Assembly: GCF_000350225.1 (NCBI RefSeq)
Contig: NW_005178942.1
Coordinates: 123,175-187,174, forward strand
DNA from: Chondrus crispus
Lineage: Eukaryota; Rhodophyta; Florideophyceae; Gigartinales; Gigartinaceae
DNA: 64,000 nucleotides
Direction: 5' to 3'
The translations under genes were made by a program, and so were the position numbers. Of this stretch, positions 29,818 to 40,790 are shown in pieces. The notes below the pieces were generated by a model. It was not told where the DNA came from. It searched no databases and worked only from the letters and a program-made list of their open reading frames with translations. Every line of letters begins with the position of its first letter. Positions within the stretch are counted from its first letter, which is position 1.

Positions 29818-31032
29818 ATGAATGCCGCGCGGCTTACTTTCATCTCCACTGCGTCATCCTCAACATTCTTATCCCCTGGCACAGCAGCATACATAAATCC
29901 ATCATCTTCTCCTCGCACGCGATGGCGCGCCCCTCGCATACGAAGCCGCAGGAGATGTCAAGCTGTGGCATGTGACGAATCTGCTCCGTATTTGTCAGCG
30001 GACCGTCCTTCCCGTGATGGGAAAAAATCGGACAGCTCCACCAAACCTGAAACCGCCCGAAGCGCTGTGTCTCGAACGCTCATCGGTCGCGCTCTGGTAG
30101 AGGTGCTCTCTCTCGTTGTCGGCGCGCTTCTCCTTCTCGTCGTCGTCGCATGGCGGGCCTCGCAGGTCGTTTCGTTGGCGGTGTGGCGAGCGCTGCTATG
30201 GCTTGCAAATCTAAGGAGACTGGGCAAGTGGGGGTGCACAAAACTAGTTGAAACGCTGAAGCGCTTCCCTTCCGCTTCCGCTTTGCGAGCGGCGCGTGAT
30301 GCTTTCTTCATGATTCTCACTCGGCAGGAGCCCAAAGCTGCATTCACCCGCGAGGAGGAACTCTCAAATGCACGGCCCGATGATATGGACGTCGTGCGTG
30401 ACGTAGTTGCTACGGATCAGACGTCTTTCAGCGAGGGAGATGGTTCCCCTGCCAGTGCAATTGTTCCGAAGCGCCGCTTGGTGCTCGTCCGACATGCCAA
30501 AACTGTATGGGACCGGAACAATGAAGTTGCTGACCACGAACGTGTACTGTCTCTACAAGGCAGGAAAGAGGCGCAGTTGATAGGGGCAGAGCTAGCCGCC
30601 CGCTTATGGTTTCCAGACAAGGTTTTATGCTCAAACGCGGTGCGCACTGTTCAGACATTGAACCTTCTCAATATCTCGGAGCAAGACGCCCCATCTGATA
30701 CTTTTTGCATCGAAAGCCTGTATTATGCAGTGACAGGTGAGGAAATGGCTGTAGCTGTTGACGAGGCTCTCGGTACGAGCGGATTTGTTGACCATAGTAC
30801 GCTAATGGTTGTGTGCCACAATCCGGGCTGCGAAGAATTGGTCGAGCAGCTAACTGGGCATCGTCCACAGATGGGGACCGGATGTGCAGTTTTGATGGAG
30901 TATGACGAGGACAGCGAGATAGAAGATACTAATAGTATGTTCTGTTTGGCCACCTGTCAAAGGAAGTGGGATCTTGTGGAGGTGCTTCATCCGGCTGAAC
31001 TGTTGGCAACGTCTTCCAGTTCCGCTGAGTAG
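29818..31032 (+). CDS. SixA/phosphoglycerate-mutase-like phosphatase with membrane anchor
   Basis: 404 aa from the ATG at 29818; the frame is open 45 nt further upstream but only from GTG. The N-terminal ~95 residues are Ser/Arg/Pro-rich and could be a transit region. A hydrophobic segment (VEVLSLVVGALLLLVVVAW) at about 98-116 is a probable membrane span. The histidine-phosphatase domain runs from about 215: the RHAK catalytic motif in RLVLVRHAKTVWDRNNE, LSLQGRKEAQLIG, LCSNAVRTVQT, and the second His in VVCHNPGCEEL. This matches the SixA branch (short phosphohistidine phosphatases). The soluble domain is expected on one face of a membrane; the compartment is unknown. No introns are seen. Confidence 0.8.
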   Translation: MNAARLTFISTASSSTFLSPGTAAYINPSSSPRTRWRAPRIRSRRRCQAVACDESAPYLSADRPSRDGKKSDSSTKPETARSAVSRTLIGRALVEVLSLVVGALLLLVVVAWRASQVVSLAVWRALLWLANLRRLGKWGCTKLVETLKRFPSASALRAARDAFFMILTRQEPKAAFTREEELSNARPDDMDVVRDVVATDQTSFSEGDGSPASAIVPKRRLVLVRHAKTVWDRNNEVADHERVLSLQGRKEAQLIGAELAARLWFPDKVLCSNAVRTVQTLNLLNISEQDAPSDTFCIESLYYAVTGEEMAVAVDEALGTSGFVDHSTLMVVCHNPGCEELVEQLTGHRPQMGTGCAVLMEYDEDSEIEDTNSMFCLATCQRKWDLVEVLHPAELLATSSSSAE

Positions 31033-31283
31033 AGGACACGCTTGCGTCATCGCATATTTTCGTTTTGTCGCTGCGTAAGGCTGCTTATTATTGAGGCCTT
31101 TTGGGGCGCTCCCCAGAGACATATTGCTCTTCGTGTAAATTTAAGGTATTTGGTCATCGCCATGGTCTTCTTTCGTTTCGAGACCGAGAGCATGCACCGG
31201 TTTGCAACATCGTTGTAAACGCGAAGGCTCGTCTCTCAGTTGGCCAGGGTCAAGCGTTCCGCTAACTGCCTTCGAGCGCCGGG

Positions 31284-32249
31284 ATGGAAACGATGCAGGT
31301 TGACCGCTTCTACGTGGTAACAGGGTACGTCCCTGCAATAAGAACGTCACTTCACTACACATAACATTCTGCGACTGGTAATGCTGACTTTTCTCTTTGT
31401 TGCAGAGTCTTAAACGGTTCAAACTCAGGAGACCAATTACAGGGTCAAGAAAGCCACCACATGCAATGTCAGGAAAAGAAGGCGCAGGTTTCGTCAAACT
31501 GCATACGAAATCCCGGGAAAATGAATCTATCTCTGCTTCAGCCAGTGTATGACTCATTACCATTGAGAAAACGCTTACCAGAGTTGGGTGCAGTTACATT
31601 TCACTTCTTGATGGAAAGAACATCATTCACGAGAAACTGTTCAGGAAACATCACCTTCATCATATCGTGCCATGATGCCATGCATAGAGAGATTGAATAC
31701 TTCGGGCAAACACCATTTGTTGTGTCAAGTTCGAGACCAGTGACTCATTTAGACATTCGAGTAAGGCCTCACTACAAGCAGTTTATCGCACAGACCCCCA
31801 GCAACTCGTTCATAGTGCAACTTTCTTGCCTCCTTGCCCTGTTAAGCACTTTAATATTTATCTGGTGTGGTCAGACTTATTCGCGAAAACAACGATCAAA
31901 AAAATGGTCTCTTCGCCACCACCGGGAGACTCCCGGTCTTATCAGTTGTTTTTCAAAACCCATCAATGTTCGGCAAAAGTTTGTTGAGATGGCAACTGCT
32001 GCAGATAGTGATTCATGCGAACCTACAACTTTTCTTGCTCATGGAGCACGCCATGCTAGCCCTCGATCGAACTGCACGCTTCTAGAGATGTCATGTCCCG
32101 GTGCATCAAATCTTCACAACACTATAGAACTGGCGAATGTCCCGGTTTTGGCTGAAGAGCAAGACTATCCACTGTGTGCAGTGGACCGGACGCCACTGAT
32201 TTCGATCAAATATGGGGCCGCCGTCTTCAGCTCAGCAAGTCTTCTGTAG
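31284..32249 (+). CDS. Unknown single-pass membrane protein (one small intron proposed)
   Basis: I propose exon 1 at 31284-31324 (METMQVDRFYVVTG), an 81-bp intron at 31325-31405 (donor GTACGT, acceptor after a TTTCTCTTTGTTG tract) and exon 2 at 31406-32249. The phase fits, with codon GG|A split. Without the intron the frame starts at ATG 31461. The protein has a globular region with several Cys, a hydrophobic span (SFIVQLSCLLALLSTLIFIW) around residue 150, then a basic stop-transfer segment (SRKQRSKKW). The C-terminal ~110 residues are Ser/Ala-rich. No family recognised. It converges on the mS38 gene 65 bp away. Confidence 0.5.
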
Positions 32250-32314
32250 TGAATAGAGCGCAAGCAGGGCACACCTTGAACCCCGCAGACGATCCATCGA
32301 TAAAGCCGGCAGCT

Positions 32315-32755
32315 CTACTTGGAGCGACGGCGATCTCGCTTTCGTCGTTTTCGATACTTGTGCTTGTTCATCTTTAAACGTCGTTTCTTCAGCGTGCTAC
32401 TCGCCTGTATCGTTTCAATATGCTCCTCCGGCACCATTGCCGAAGTCTTGAGCAGTTCACATGCAGCAAGGGTCATATCCTGTGTTTGAAAACTTTCCAG
32501 TTCTCCGTAGTGCATGAGGTGTGTGTGTTTCATGCTTGACGAACGTCGCTCGTCATGCAACAAACTAGCACTGGATACGAATCCATTCGCATTTAGTGTT
32601 GAGCGAATGTCGTAAATTGATGGCTGCGTTGAGCCCAAAGCGTGACACAGATGCAGGGTGGGTACATGACATTGGGCTGCTTTCGGCACAGCTCGTTGCG
32701 GCAATTTAAGAAGCGACATAGCCCGCGCACCACGCAAAGGTATTTGCCGCAACAT
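32315..32755 (-). CDS. Mitochondrial small-subunit ribosomal protein mS38-like (AURKAIP1/COX24 domain)
   Basis: 146 aa from ATG 32755 (MLRQIPLRGARAMSLLKLP), an N-terminus rich in Arg and hydrophobic residues that looks like a mitochondrial presequence. The last ~25 residues (STLKKRRLKMNKHKYRKRRK, then RDRRRSK) carry the Lys/Arg-rich mS38 signature with the K-x-NKHK-KRRK core. mS38 sits in the small subunit of the mitochondrial ribosome. The frame is open upstream to 32905 from a GTG, but the ATG gives a sensible presequence. It is head-to-head with the FYV7-like gene across ~380 bp. A duplicate at 56.7 kb has lost this domain. Confidence 0.75.
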   Translation of the reverse strand: MLRQIPLRGARAMSLLKLPQRAVPKAAQCHVPTLHLCHALGSTQPSIYDIRSTLNANGFVSSASLLHDERRSSSMKHTHLMHYGELESFQTQDMTLAACELLKTSAMVPEEHIETIQASSTLKKRRLKMNKHKYRKRRKRDRRRSK

Positions 32756-33138
32756 TGCGCAAGAGAGGAGTTGAGTCGTCACCCCCTGTGCTTGCAGATC
32801 GACAGCCTTAACCCACTTTCCTACAAAAGGGTGACAGGTCGGAATTCCTTGATCTGCTCGCGGGGGTGCTAACTCGTACGTTATGATGACCGACCAAAGC
32901 GGCACCTTATTGTATAGGTGGTACCAACAGGACTATTATTGTGATTCCCGTCAAAATGCGGTAAATTTGTCGAAAAATCTACGTCAGACAGTACATTGCC
33001 ACAATCACAATCCAGAGCCCAAACCCATCGGCGACGAAGTCGCTTTTCTCGGTCTACGTGCCACGAACCCCTGCTCTCTCCTCAAGCCATTTACTTTACC
33101 CCGTGAGCCCCGGGCAGTAACCGCAACGCCGCAACACT

Positions 33139-34007
33139 ATGCACCCTTCACGGCGACCGATGTCGAACAAGCAAGGCTTAGAAGCACGCAATCAGCAGGC
33201 TGCACGAGACGCGCTTCGAAGACGGCAGAAGGCAAAAAAGGCCAAACAAGTGAAACGCCACGTGCGCTACAAGGAAAAGAAGAAACTACTTAGTGAATTA
33301 GAAGCGGAAAAAGTAGATGTCCCAATTGTAGCGCATGAGTTGGGCAGGCCAGGAGATGAGGAAGACGAGGAAGGCGAGATTGCCGTGCAGCCGCTCCGAC
33401 AACGTCAGACACAAGAACGAAAGAGGACCAGGCGAAATTCGGACAAGGCAGAGGCTACCAAAGAAGCTGAAGATAACGAAGTAGCTGAAGATATAGACTC
33501 GCAAGATGGTGGGATGAACGATGAAATACAATCAGCGCAAAAGCAGGAACCAGAAGAGAAGAGTATCCCGTCGGTTGTCGTTGAGAAGAGAAAGCCCAAA
33601 AAATATCTTCCATTTACAAAACAAATGAAGCAGGCAGAACAAGCACGGAAAGAACGCCAAAAGAACGAGAAGGAGCGTGAAATCAAAATCAAGACGCGAG
33701 AGAATAGGTTGAAGCTATCAAAGAAAGAGCGAAGAAAGCGAGTAAGTTGCATAGTTTACAATGTCGCTTCAGCAGTTTGCTGGGAGGGCGAGACGTCGCG
33801 AAAGTTCAATAGTATCACGCTTCTACTCACATGGCACATCAGTGGCAACATGCTAACTATTTTTGACTCTTTTCTGGGATTTCCATGTGTGCACCTTGTG
33901 ATTTCGTGATGCAGTCGAAACTGTACAGGAAAGTCACAACAAAGGGACAGCCCTTGTTGAAGCATAAATTAGATATGATGCTCTCGCAAATCCAGGGCGA
34001 GCAATGA
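33139..34007 (+). CDS. FYV7/CCDC59-like rRNA-processing protein (two exons), copy 1
   Basis: Exon 1 is 33139-33741, the intron 33742-33914 (GTAAGT ... TGCAG, 173 bp), exon 2 33915-34007 ending TGA. The intron is strongly supported: exon 2 continues with SKLYRKVTTKGQPLLKHKLD, the conserved C-terminal FYV7 motif (KKT-KGQP-MK--I), while reading into the intron gives unrelated sequence. The 231-aa protein is Lys/Glu/Arg-rich throughout, with a basic N-terminus, an acidic linker at about 70-125 and a charged helix before the motif. FYV7 acts in nucleolar 18S rRNA processing; this role is inferred from the family. It ends 75 bp from the convergent RAB5IF-like gene. Confidence 0.75.
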
Positions 34008-34082
34008 CATCAGAAATCGGACATTTCGTCAAATGTTACCGCCCACAGAACGTCGTAGCCGTTTCTTAAATGTAGGACGCAC

Positions 34083-34514
34083 TCATGAACTTGCTGGTGG
34101 CAAACACACGGTGTAGGACAGAATCCAACTCAAAAGAAACAAGGCGAACGCAGGCATCATACCCTCTGTCTGAATCGAGCCCACTGCTGAGATTTCCTCC
34201 GCGTCGATTTCATTTGTTATGGATAGAAGCACAGGCGGAAGCATGGCGCCGGCGAGAATGAATGTCATGACACACGGGGCTCCTGTGAGTTGCAAAACGC
34301 CGAAAATAGTACCGAAAGCAACTGCGATGGTTTGGCGGAGCCAGTGTGAGGCGTTGAGGGCTTCCTGAGGGGTGAGTTCGTAGGTTTTGTCCAGAACCTT
34401 ACCCCAGAGCAAGCGGGACACCGGCGGCGGGGTTTCGGGTTTCGCCTCCGTGTGCGCTTTCCCTTTGTCAGCAGGTTTTGCGGAGCCTTTGCCAGGCCGC
34501 GATCGCACGCCCAT
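34083..34514 (-). CDS. RAB5IF/EMC6-family membrane protein, copy 1
   Basis: 143 aa from ATG 34514 (MGVRSRPGKGSAK); the longer frame to 34670 starts further upstream but its added part looks non-coding. After a basic, Lys/Pro-rich ~40-residue head comes the Rab5-interacting family core: ALNASHWLRQTIAVAFGTIF, GVLQLTG, a second hydrophobic span, NEIDAEEI, then EGMMPAFALFLLSWILSYT. That order (W-RQ-IAV--G-I-GVL-L-G ... EGMM-SFALF---WI--YT) fits RAB5IF, which helps insert multipass proteins at the ER and has been linked to respirasome assembly. Three membrane segments are predicted. The duplicate at 58192-58623 encodes the same protein. Confidence 0.75.
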   Translation of the reverse strand: MGVRSRPGKGSAKPADKGKAHTEAKPETPPPVSRLLWGKVLDKTYELTPQEALNASHWLRQTIAVAFGTIFGVLQLTGAPCVMTFILAGAMLPPVLLSITNEIDAEEISAVGSIQTEGMMPAFALFLLSWILSYTVCLPPASS

Positions 34515-34695
34515 GATGCGACGTTCAATAAGAGGGAATGGGAGAGAGGGGCAGGCGCGGGATAAGGAAGGAGTTGTTGTGGCGGCGAATAAAAGTATGT
34601 GCCTGTGGGCTGAGGAAGAGTCGGGGTCGGCGTGGAAGAGGTTGTGATGCGGCGGGGCAGGCCTGGACAAAGCGGCAAGAATTCGTCACCTCAAT

Positions 34696-36330
34696 GGGTG
34701 TGCAGAGTACTTGTTGTAGACGTATAGGAGACGGCTCGTTTTTCATTGCCAAAAGATCATGGGACCGTCTGTGCAAGGATTTCCCGACGACTACAACTGG
34801 GAGAAAGAGACTTCTTCCCTTAGCGTTCGACGGCGATGCACGATTTGTGTACGAGGAGATCGCGGGATTCAATCCCGATGCCACGTGCGATGAGCTTTGG
34901 AAGTTGCTTGGAAATAGGCTGTGCAACGAGATCCATCAGTCAGCACTACGAGACAGGTTTTTTGCCATGACATGGAATGAGAAGCGAGAGTCCTTTGAGA
35001 AGTTTGCGTGGCGTCTCCGCTCGGCCTCTCTGTTGCTCCCAGGTACTGTCGACGATGGATTGCTGCTCAATCGTCTCAAGAATGGCCTTCCGAGTCGGTT
35101 GCAAGACCAAGCCAAGCTGGCGTCAGGGACCTTCGACGAAGTTGTGAGCCGAGTGTCCAGTCTGTCTTCTGCACAGATTAATCGCATTGAAAGAGTTCGT
35201 GAGGTCCGGGACGATAGACCAGCTAGTACGGGTCCGGCCATGAACTACCCCGCCGGTGACCGGTTTTCACATGTGCGCTGTCACTACAGTACTGTCAGAG
35301 GCTAGGCCATATCTCTCGGGATTGTGAAAAGAAAATGGCTGACAGAGAGGCGTCGGGGAAATGCAAGGGGGATCAGCGAGGCCCTGCTGGTCCGGACCCA
35401 AAACGCAGCTAGGGCGACAACACCCGGCAGGGCCTAAGACGCTCAGGGAAAGGGTATGCGCGTGCGGAGAGGCGCTGTTACATGAGTTGGATGGCACAGA
35501 GGAGATTGCTGTCAACATCGGTGAGAAATTGTGGGTGCCGGTTGACACTGCGGCTCTCTCACTTTGGGTAGATCACGACTGGCTCCTCTGAAATGGAGGA
35601 AGGATCAAGCCGACTGAGATAAGGGCCGATGCTGTAGATGGACACCATCTCGACGTGAGAGGAGAAGGACTGCTGACGTTTGAGCTGTGGGGATATCAGT
35701 TCACAGAGGAAGTTCAAGTGCTGCGCCATCTTCCCAACAAGCTTCTAATTGGTCGCAAATTCTGGAGAAAGCACTCACTGCGCTTGGACCTAGCTGCCAA
35801 TTGCGGATCTATCCGGGTTCAAGGCGTTTGGCTGACCGGGAGGATCAGCAAAGGCGGTTCTGGCTCCCATAGAGAGAATGTCTGTAAGATGTTGGAGGGA
35901 GCAGACGTGGACACGTATCTTAAACGGGAATCGGACTATGGCGAATTCTCAGAAGACCCTCGCTTACAGCAAAAGTTACGGGATCTGCTTTGGAGAAAGC
36001 GAGAAATCTTCAAAGGACTCGGACGAATTAAGGGCGTCAAGCATGAGATAGTTCTAAAGGAGGGAGCTAGGCCAATCTGCCAACCACTGCGCAAGAGATC
36101 CCCTGGCGAGCAAGATGTCGAACGGGAGGCCATGGAGAGGCTGATCATGCTTGGTGTACTGGAGCCTAGCACATCCCCCTGGGCATCCAACAATGTTCTT
36201 TGTTAAAAAAAGGACGGCAGCATACGCGTCACTGCCGACTTCAGGGCATTGAACAATGCAACGGTCACGGACTCCTATCCAATGCAGGACATGAGGCAGG
36301 TTTTGGATTGGCTCGGCAATAAGAGGATAC
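34696..36330 (+). pseudogene. Decayed Ty3/gypsy gag-pol fragment
   Basis: Begins exactly at the right edge of duplication copy 1. A gag-like region (34740-35260; KRSWDRLCKDFP, FEKFAWRLRSASLLLP) is followed by a zinc-knuckle remnant (C..CQRLGHISRDC, ~35286-35327) with a small internal disruption. Next is a protease remnant with VDTAA in place of DTGA (~35540). Then come linker and the start of reverse transcriptase (KHEIVLKEGARPICQPLRKR; ADFRALNNATVTDSYPMQDM). Several frameshifts and stops are present, one near 36200 just before ADFRALNN. A mariner element at 36333 interrupts it; a short continuation lies at 37908-37962. No LTR was recognised. Confidence 0.7.
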
Positions 36331-36332
36331 TA

Positions 36333-37907
36333 CAGTGTGCGAAACGCAAATAAATACACCCATCGTCGAGCGGGTTTTCGCCAGATGCAGGCCGATAACA
36401 TAAAGACGCCCACTCTATGACAACGCAAAACACACGATGAGTCCGATTCTGGGCTCAGATTTGCTCAATCATAAACGCATAGACAGATATCTTCAAAAAA
36501 GTATGCGAAACGCAAATAAATACGCGAAACGCTATAGAGTACAGTAGAAGAAATGTCTTTATTCTAGTATTTTGTCGCTCGCCCTTCCCTTGTCCATCCA
36601 GCACTGCAAGCATACGCCGCGGTATGCTACGATAGAGCTTCTGTAGCAATTCGCCACTAATTGTTGCCCATACATCCTCAATCACCTCCTTAAGCTGCTC
36701 TATCGTATCGAACTGACGCTGGCGAAGATAGACGCGACGAGCCATGATTCCCCAAATGTTCTCAATAATATTAAGATCAGGAGACTTTGCGGGCCAGTCC
36801 ATAGTTCTCACACCCTTCTCATTGAGCCAAGAGCGCGTGAATCTCGACCTATGAATAGAAGCTCCATCTTGCTGGTAAACCCAGTTCTCCATTTCCCCAT
36901 ACATCTCTGCGGAAAAAGGCAGTAGGGCCTTGTCCAGGGTTTCGCAGTACTTACCCGAATTTTGATTTCCATTTAAAAACACCAAAGGGGATACCCCGTA
37001 AGGAGAAATGGCTCCCCAAACCATAACTGTAGCTCCTCCATTTTGCCTCTTAGAAAAAAACCTTTCATCTTTGCGCAAATCATGCCAATAGCAGGCATTT
37101 CCATCCGGTCCGTCGAGGTTGAACTTTTTCTCATCGCTGAAGATGACTTTGTTCCAAAAAAAGTCCCCCTTGCTTATAAAACGGCGCACCCATTTGACCC
37201 TTTTTTCGCGGTGCAGAGAAGTCATCATTGGGGCGGTCTTCATTTTTCTATACTTTAGATGTGGCGTTGCGCTTAGAATTTGTTGAATTCTGCGGACTCC
37301 TACCGGCAAGTTGAGGTCTTGTTTTATGTCTCGAGCTGAATAGTTTCCCGTGGTTGCCTTTCGAATCATAGCCTTTTCTTCCCGGACAGTCAACTTTTGA
37401 CCAGTTACATGCGCCCGAGACCGTGCAGTGCGACTGGGATTCTTTAAAAAGCGCTGCACAGCTCCTACGGACCTTCCCAATTCTTTCGATATGTCCCGTA
37501 AGGACATAAGCTGATGATGCAGGGCAAGGATCTGGCCCTTCTCGAGGTCGGTGAGCGGCGGGCCTCTTGGCATTTTTAATGCTAGTTGATAGTGGACGAT
37601 GAGGTAGGAAGACGTCAAGTGCCAGTCGGTATAGTACTGTGTCCTTTATTGTTTTGAAATGAAGACTACACGCCAGTTGCCCGCACTTTTCGATACTGTA
37701 TTCTATGGCGTTTCGCGTTTTTATTTGCGTTTCGCATGCGTTTTTATATATAGCGGTCGATGCGTTTATAATTGAGCCAATCTGAGCCCAGAATCGGACT
37801 CGTCGTGTGTTTTGCGTTGTCATGGAGTGGGCGCTTTTATGTTTTCCGCCTGCAAATGGCGAAAACCCACTCGACGATGGGTGTATTTATTTGCGTTTCG
37901 CACACTG
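36333..37907 (-). mobile_element. Tc1/mariner element with ~214-bp terminal inverted repeats
   Basis: The termini begin CAGTGTGCGAAACGCAAATA at both ends, flanked by TA (36331-36332, 37908-37909). The inverted arms pair over about 214 bp (36333-36546 with 37694-37907) with scattered mismatches. It inserted into the reverse-transcriptase remnant; the sequence reads on across the removed element. Confidence 0.92.
36455..37573 (-). CDS. Tc1/mariner transposase, intact
   Basis: 372 aa from ATG 37573 (MPRGPPLTDLEKGQILALHH). Two helix-turn-helix domains fill the first ~120 residues, with a basic linker (RTARSRAHVTGQK). The DD34E triad is complete: VIFSDEKKF, VYQQDGASIHRS, and SPDLNIIENIWGI. The C-terminal ~35 residues (LLLYSIAFRVFICVSHTFLK) are encoded inside the left terminal repeat, so coding sequence and transposon end overlap. 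No frameshift or stop is seen, and the target TA duplication is clean. It is the intact relative of the broken element at 25301. Confidence 0.88.
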   Translation of the reverse strand: MPRGPPLTDLEKGQILALHHQLMSLRDISKELGRSVGAVQRFLKNPSRTARSRAHVTGQKLTVREEKAMIRKATTGNYSARDIKQDLNLPVGVRRIQQILSATPHLKYRKMKTAPMMTSLHREKRVKWVRRFISKGDFFWNKVIFSDEKKFNLDGPDGNACYWHDLRKDERFFSKRQNGGATVMVWGAISPYGVSPLVFLNGNQNSGKYCETLDKALLPFSAEMYGEMENWVYQQDGASIHRSRFTRSWLNEKGVRTMDWPAKSPDLNIIENIWGIMARRVYLRQRQFDTIEQLKEVIEDVWATISGELLQKLYRSIPRRMLAVLDGQGKGERQNTRIKTFLLLYSIAFRVFICVSHTFLKISVYAFMIEQI

Positions 37908-38371
37908 TATCCACGTTTGCGAATGAAAATATTCAAACATTGTCATTCACCAAAAACATTTATACAGTGCAATCGCGATAATTGGGACTGTACGGTGGAC
38001 TTGTCGTGGAGTTGTACAGCGAGGACAACGCTAGCCCTAAGCGGCCTACAGTGTCCGCGGCGGTGCGCCGGCGGTCCCCGAATACTAATGGAAATATCGG
38101 GTATTTATACAAGGGGAAATTAAAGAGGGTAGAAATCCGGAGGGGGGACAACACAGGAGACCTCCGGTGGCTTTGTAGCCTGTAACTTCGCCTCGCTCGA
38201 TCACCTCCGCTCCGCTCCCTCCACTGCGCGCGATCAGGGAAACTGAGCGCCAACATCCTCTCGCGACTAACATTCCTAGCGCAGGACTGATATCTGTCCC
38301 AATTATCACGACGTCCCATTTTTCGAGAGCTCGTCTGAACACGTGTAACGACACGTGTGCCCCTCGCAGGT

Positions 38372-39752
38372 TCATTTATTGATCCACGCATCCAACGTTG
38401 ACTGTTTCGCAGCACATTGTCTTTGGCGTCTCACCTCCCTTTGTAGAGCGGAGACAGAGCTTCGAATCGCGTCACTGACGTTATACGGGTCGCATAAACG
38501 CTTGCAAATGGCGACGGCCTGTAGTTGCTCCTTGATTGATGGAAGAGGCGTCACTTCACCAATATCAATCTCGATGTCCTCTGAATCTTCTACAATTGAC
38601 TGGTTTATAATCTGGTCGACAAGTTGCTCGTCAGACACTCCTGCAATGCAGTCATCCTCACCGATAGGGTTGAGCAGATCTTTAATGTCGGATATGGTTT
38701 CTGCTTCCGCCAAATCCAACGCCCGATTCATCTGGTACTTCCTATACTGTACTTTCATTGACGCTATAATTCCGGCGTCACATAGTTGTAATTCTGACGT
38801 TGTATTAGGAGCAAGGAAGCACAGTTAAATATTCTGTAGCGAAGGTGCAGTCTCTAAAGTGCCGTGAGCGCTGCAGTTGTCAACAAGCAGAAGAATCTTT
38901 CGACCTTGCGAAGTGAAGTGTGCATCGAGCCGTTTCAGCCACTCGTAGAAAACTTCTGATGTCATCCAGGCCCTCTTATTGGCATGGTAGTCAAGCCCAT
39001 AATCCTGTCCAGACTTTTTTGAATAGTCTCGGTCGCAAGGCGGTTCCAATGAACATGGGTTCAACCTTTTCTGAACCATCCGCGTTTGCGCACTCTAACA
39101 CTGTGATGCGGTCCTTTGCCTTTCTGAGACCAGGAGGGCGTTGCATAGCAACCGTGCGTTCGGGAGCAAGCTCGTAGAAGAGGCTGCACTCATCAGCATT
39201 GAAAACATTTCTCCGATCGTACCGTCTTATCTTCTCCTTCAGCCCCGGAAGAGAATCGTCGGCCGCACCCACATCGGCATCACCGCCTTCTCCATGCGTC
39301 TTGAAGAAACGCAGACTCCAACGACGTTTGAAGTTTGCCACCCACCCGGCGCTGAAGTTTAGCTTCGTTCTCTCGCTTCGCTGCAGCGTTCCATTACACA
39401 GGGCTTGGAGCTTCTTGGCCGTTGCATTGATTAAAGGACCGTTAATCATCCTTTGCAAGGATGCTTGATCACAAATCCAGGAGAAGAGTGCCCGCTCAAG
39501 TTCCGGTTTTGCACCTCGCTTCATTCGAATTGATTTGCTCACCCCTAGTTGAGGTTACAGAGTGGTGATGTTTCTTGCTTGCTTGAGGACGCGAGCAACC
39601 GTTGACTTTCCCGGGGTCGTGTAGAGGCGAAATGTTTCCTGACACCACAGCGCCATGACACAACATGTCGCACTCTCATGACTCTCACTGCGGCGGAGCA
39701 CTTCGTTAAGCAGGGAGCGCTTCTGCGCTTCGTTAAGCGTGGCGTACTTCAT
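38372..39752 (-). pseudogene. pogo/Tigger transposase, degraded
   Basis: Reading down the minus strand from ATG 39752: an N-terminal region to TAA 39555-39557, then in the same frame a CENP-B-like helix-turn-helix (KRGAKPELERALFSWI) and the start of the DDE_1 core (VFNADECSLFYELAPERTV). A frameshift near 39020 follows, then SGQDYGLDYHANKRAWMTSE and the second Asp (ILLLVDNCSAHG), TAA at 38825-38827, and in the same frame FLAPNTTSELQLCDAGIIAS to the C-terminus. Two stops and one frameshift make it inactive. Confidence 0.78.
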
Positions 39753-40790
39753 AGCACTGCAGCTTTCAGGACGGTTCAGTATCTGGATGAGCTGAGATTC
39801 GCGGAGAGGAGAGGGAATCGAGCGACAAGTCAGATCTAAGCGTTCAAGTCTGCTGCCGTGCTGTGCTCTTTGATTTTGCTGAACGTTGAAGAACCCCCCT
39901 CCAGAGGGTCCACGGAATCCAGAAAATCAGTCCCAATTATCAATTTTGGGACAACCGTAAAATTTGATTAAATTTTAAATAAATTTAATCGTAAAATGTG
40001 ATTAAATTTTAAAGGGAACGAGGACGGTGGACTGATTTCTGTCCCGTTTATCACGACGTCCTAATTATCGAGGTCCCAATTATCGCGACTGCACTGGGTG
40101 CATCCAGAAAATAACACTGTATCACTCGACTACTTTTTTGACCAATCAGCGACCGATAAAGTGGTCGCCGGCTGACTACTTTTGACCATCTGATCAAGCC
40201 CTCTCGACCCCTCTCCACTCCACCACTCCCGCACCACTTCCCATTCCATCCTTGCGCACTGGAGTTCCACATTCCAAGACCCCTCTCTCGAGCTGTCGGT
40301 GATGCCCGCTTCGCCAATGCCCTTTCAGAACAGCCGCAAGCACACTCTGGCAGCTCTAGTGTCTAGCCGACAATTTTCCTCAATTGAGGAAAACTGCATG
40401 AATTAATACACAGTTTTGGCGCTAAGACTGTAGCAATACCGAAACACCACACAAACCAGAGACCGTATGGGTCAGTACCCCGCCTTTTTGTGCAACCATT
40501 CCACTGAAGAAGTCTCGAGAATATTGAAACCCACCTGTTTCCCAGACCCTTCCATTCTTACCACTCCCATCAATTTGTTCCGTGGATCAGCGCCGTTCAT
40601 TTAAAATGGGGAAGGACTCTCGCCTCATTGTTGGTGCTGAAGTGCACACGAAAGCCCGCTACGTGACCAGCAACGCTGAGTGTCAGCGTCGATACGGTTC
40701 CCTACGGAATACAAGGACAGTTGCAGGTGTTGTTGAAAACACTCGACAAGAGCAGGGCAAGAAGAATCGCGTCACGTTTATTGAGGGAGC

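Larger units (their letters stand above)
32589..34695. repeat. Segmental duplication, copy 1 (2107 bp)
   Basis: Matches 56698-58804 base for base with no length change and roughly ten substitutions seen by eye (about 99.5%). It carries the 5' part of the mS38 gene and the complete FYV7-like and RAB5IF-like genes. Its right edge joins a decayed retrotransposon. Confidence 0.92.

Noticed and set aside
33742-33909. Reading the FYV7-like frame straight through to 33909
   Set aside because: The last ~55 codons are unrelated to the charged protein and the segment has clean GT-AG borders; splicing restores the conserved C-terminus.
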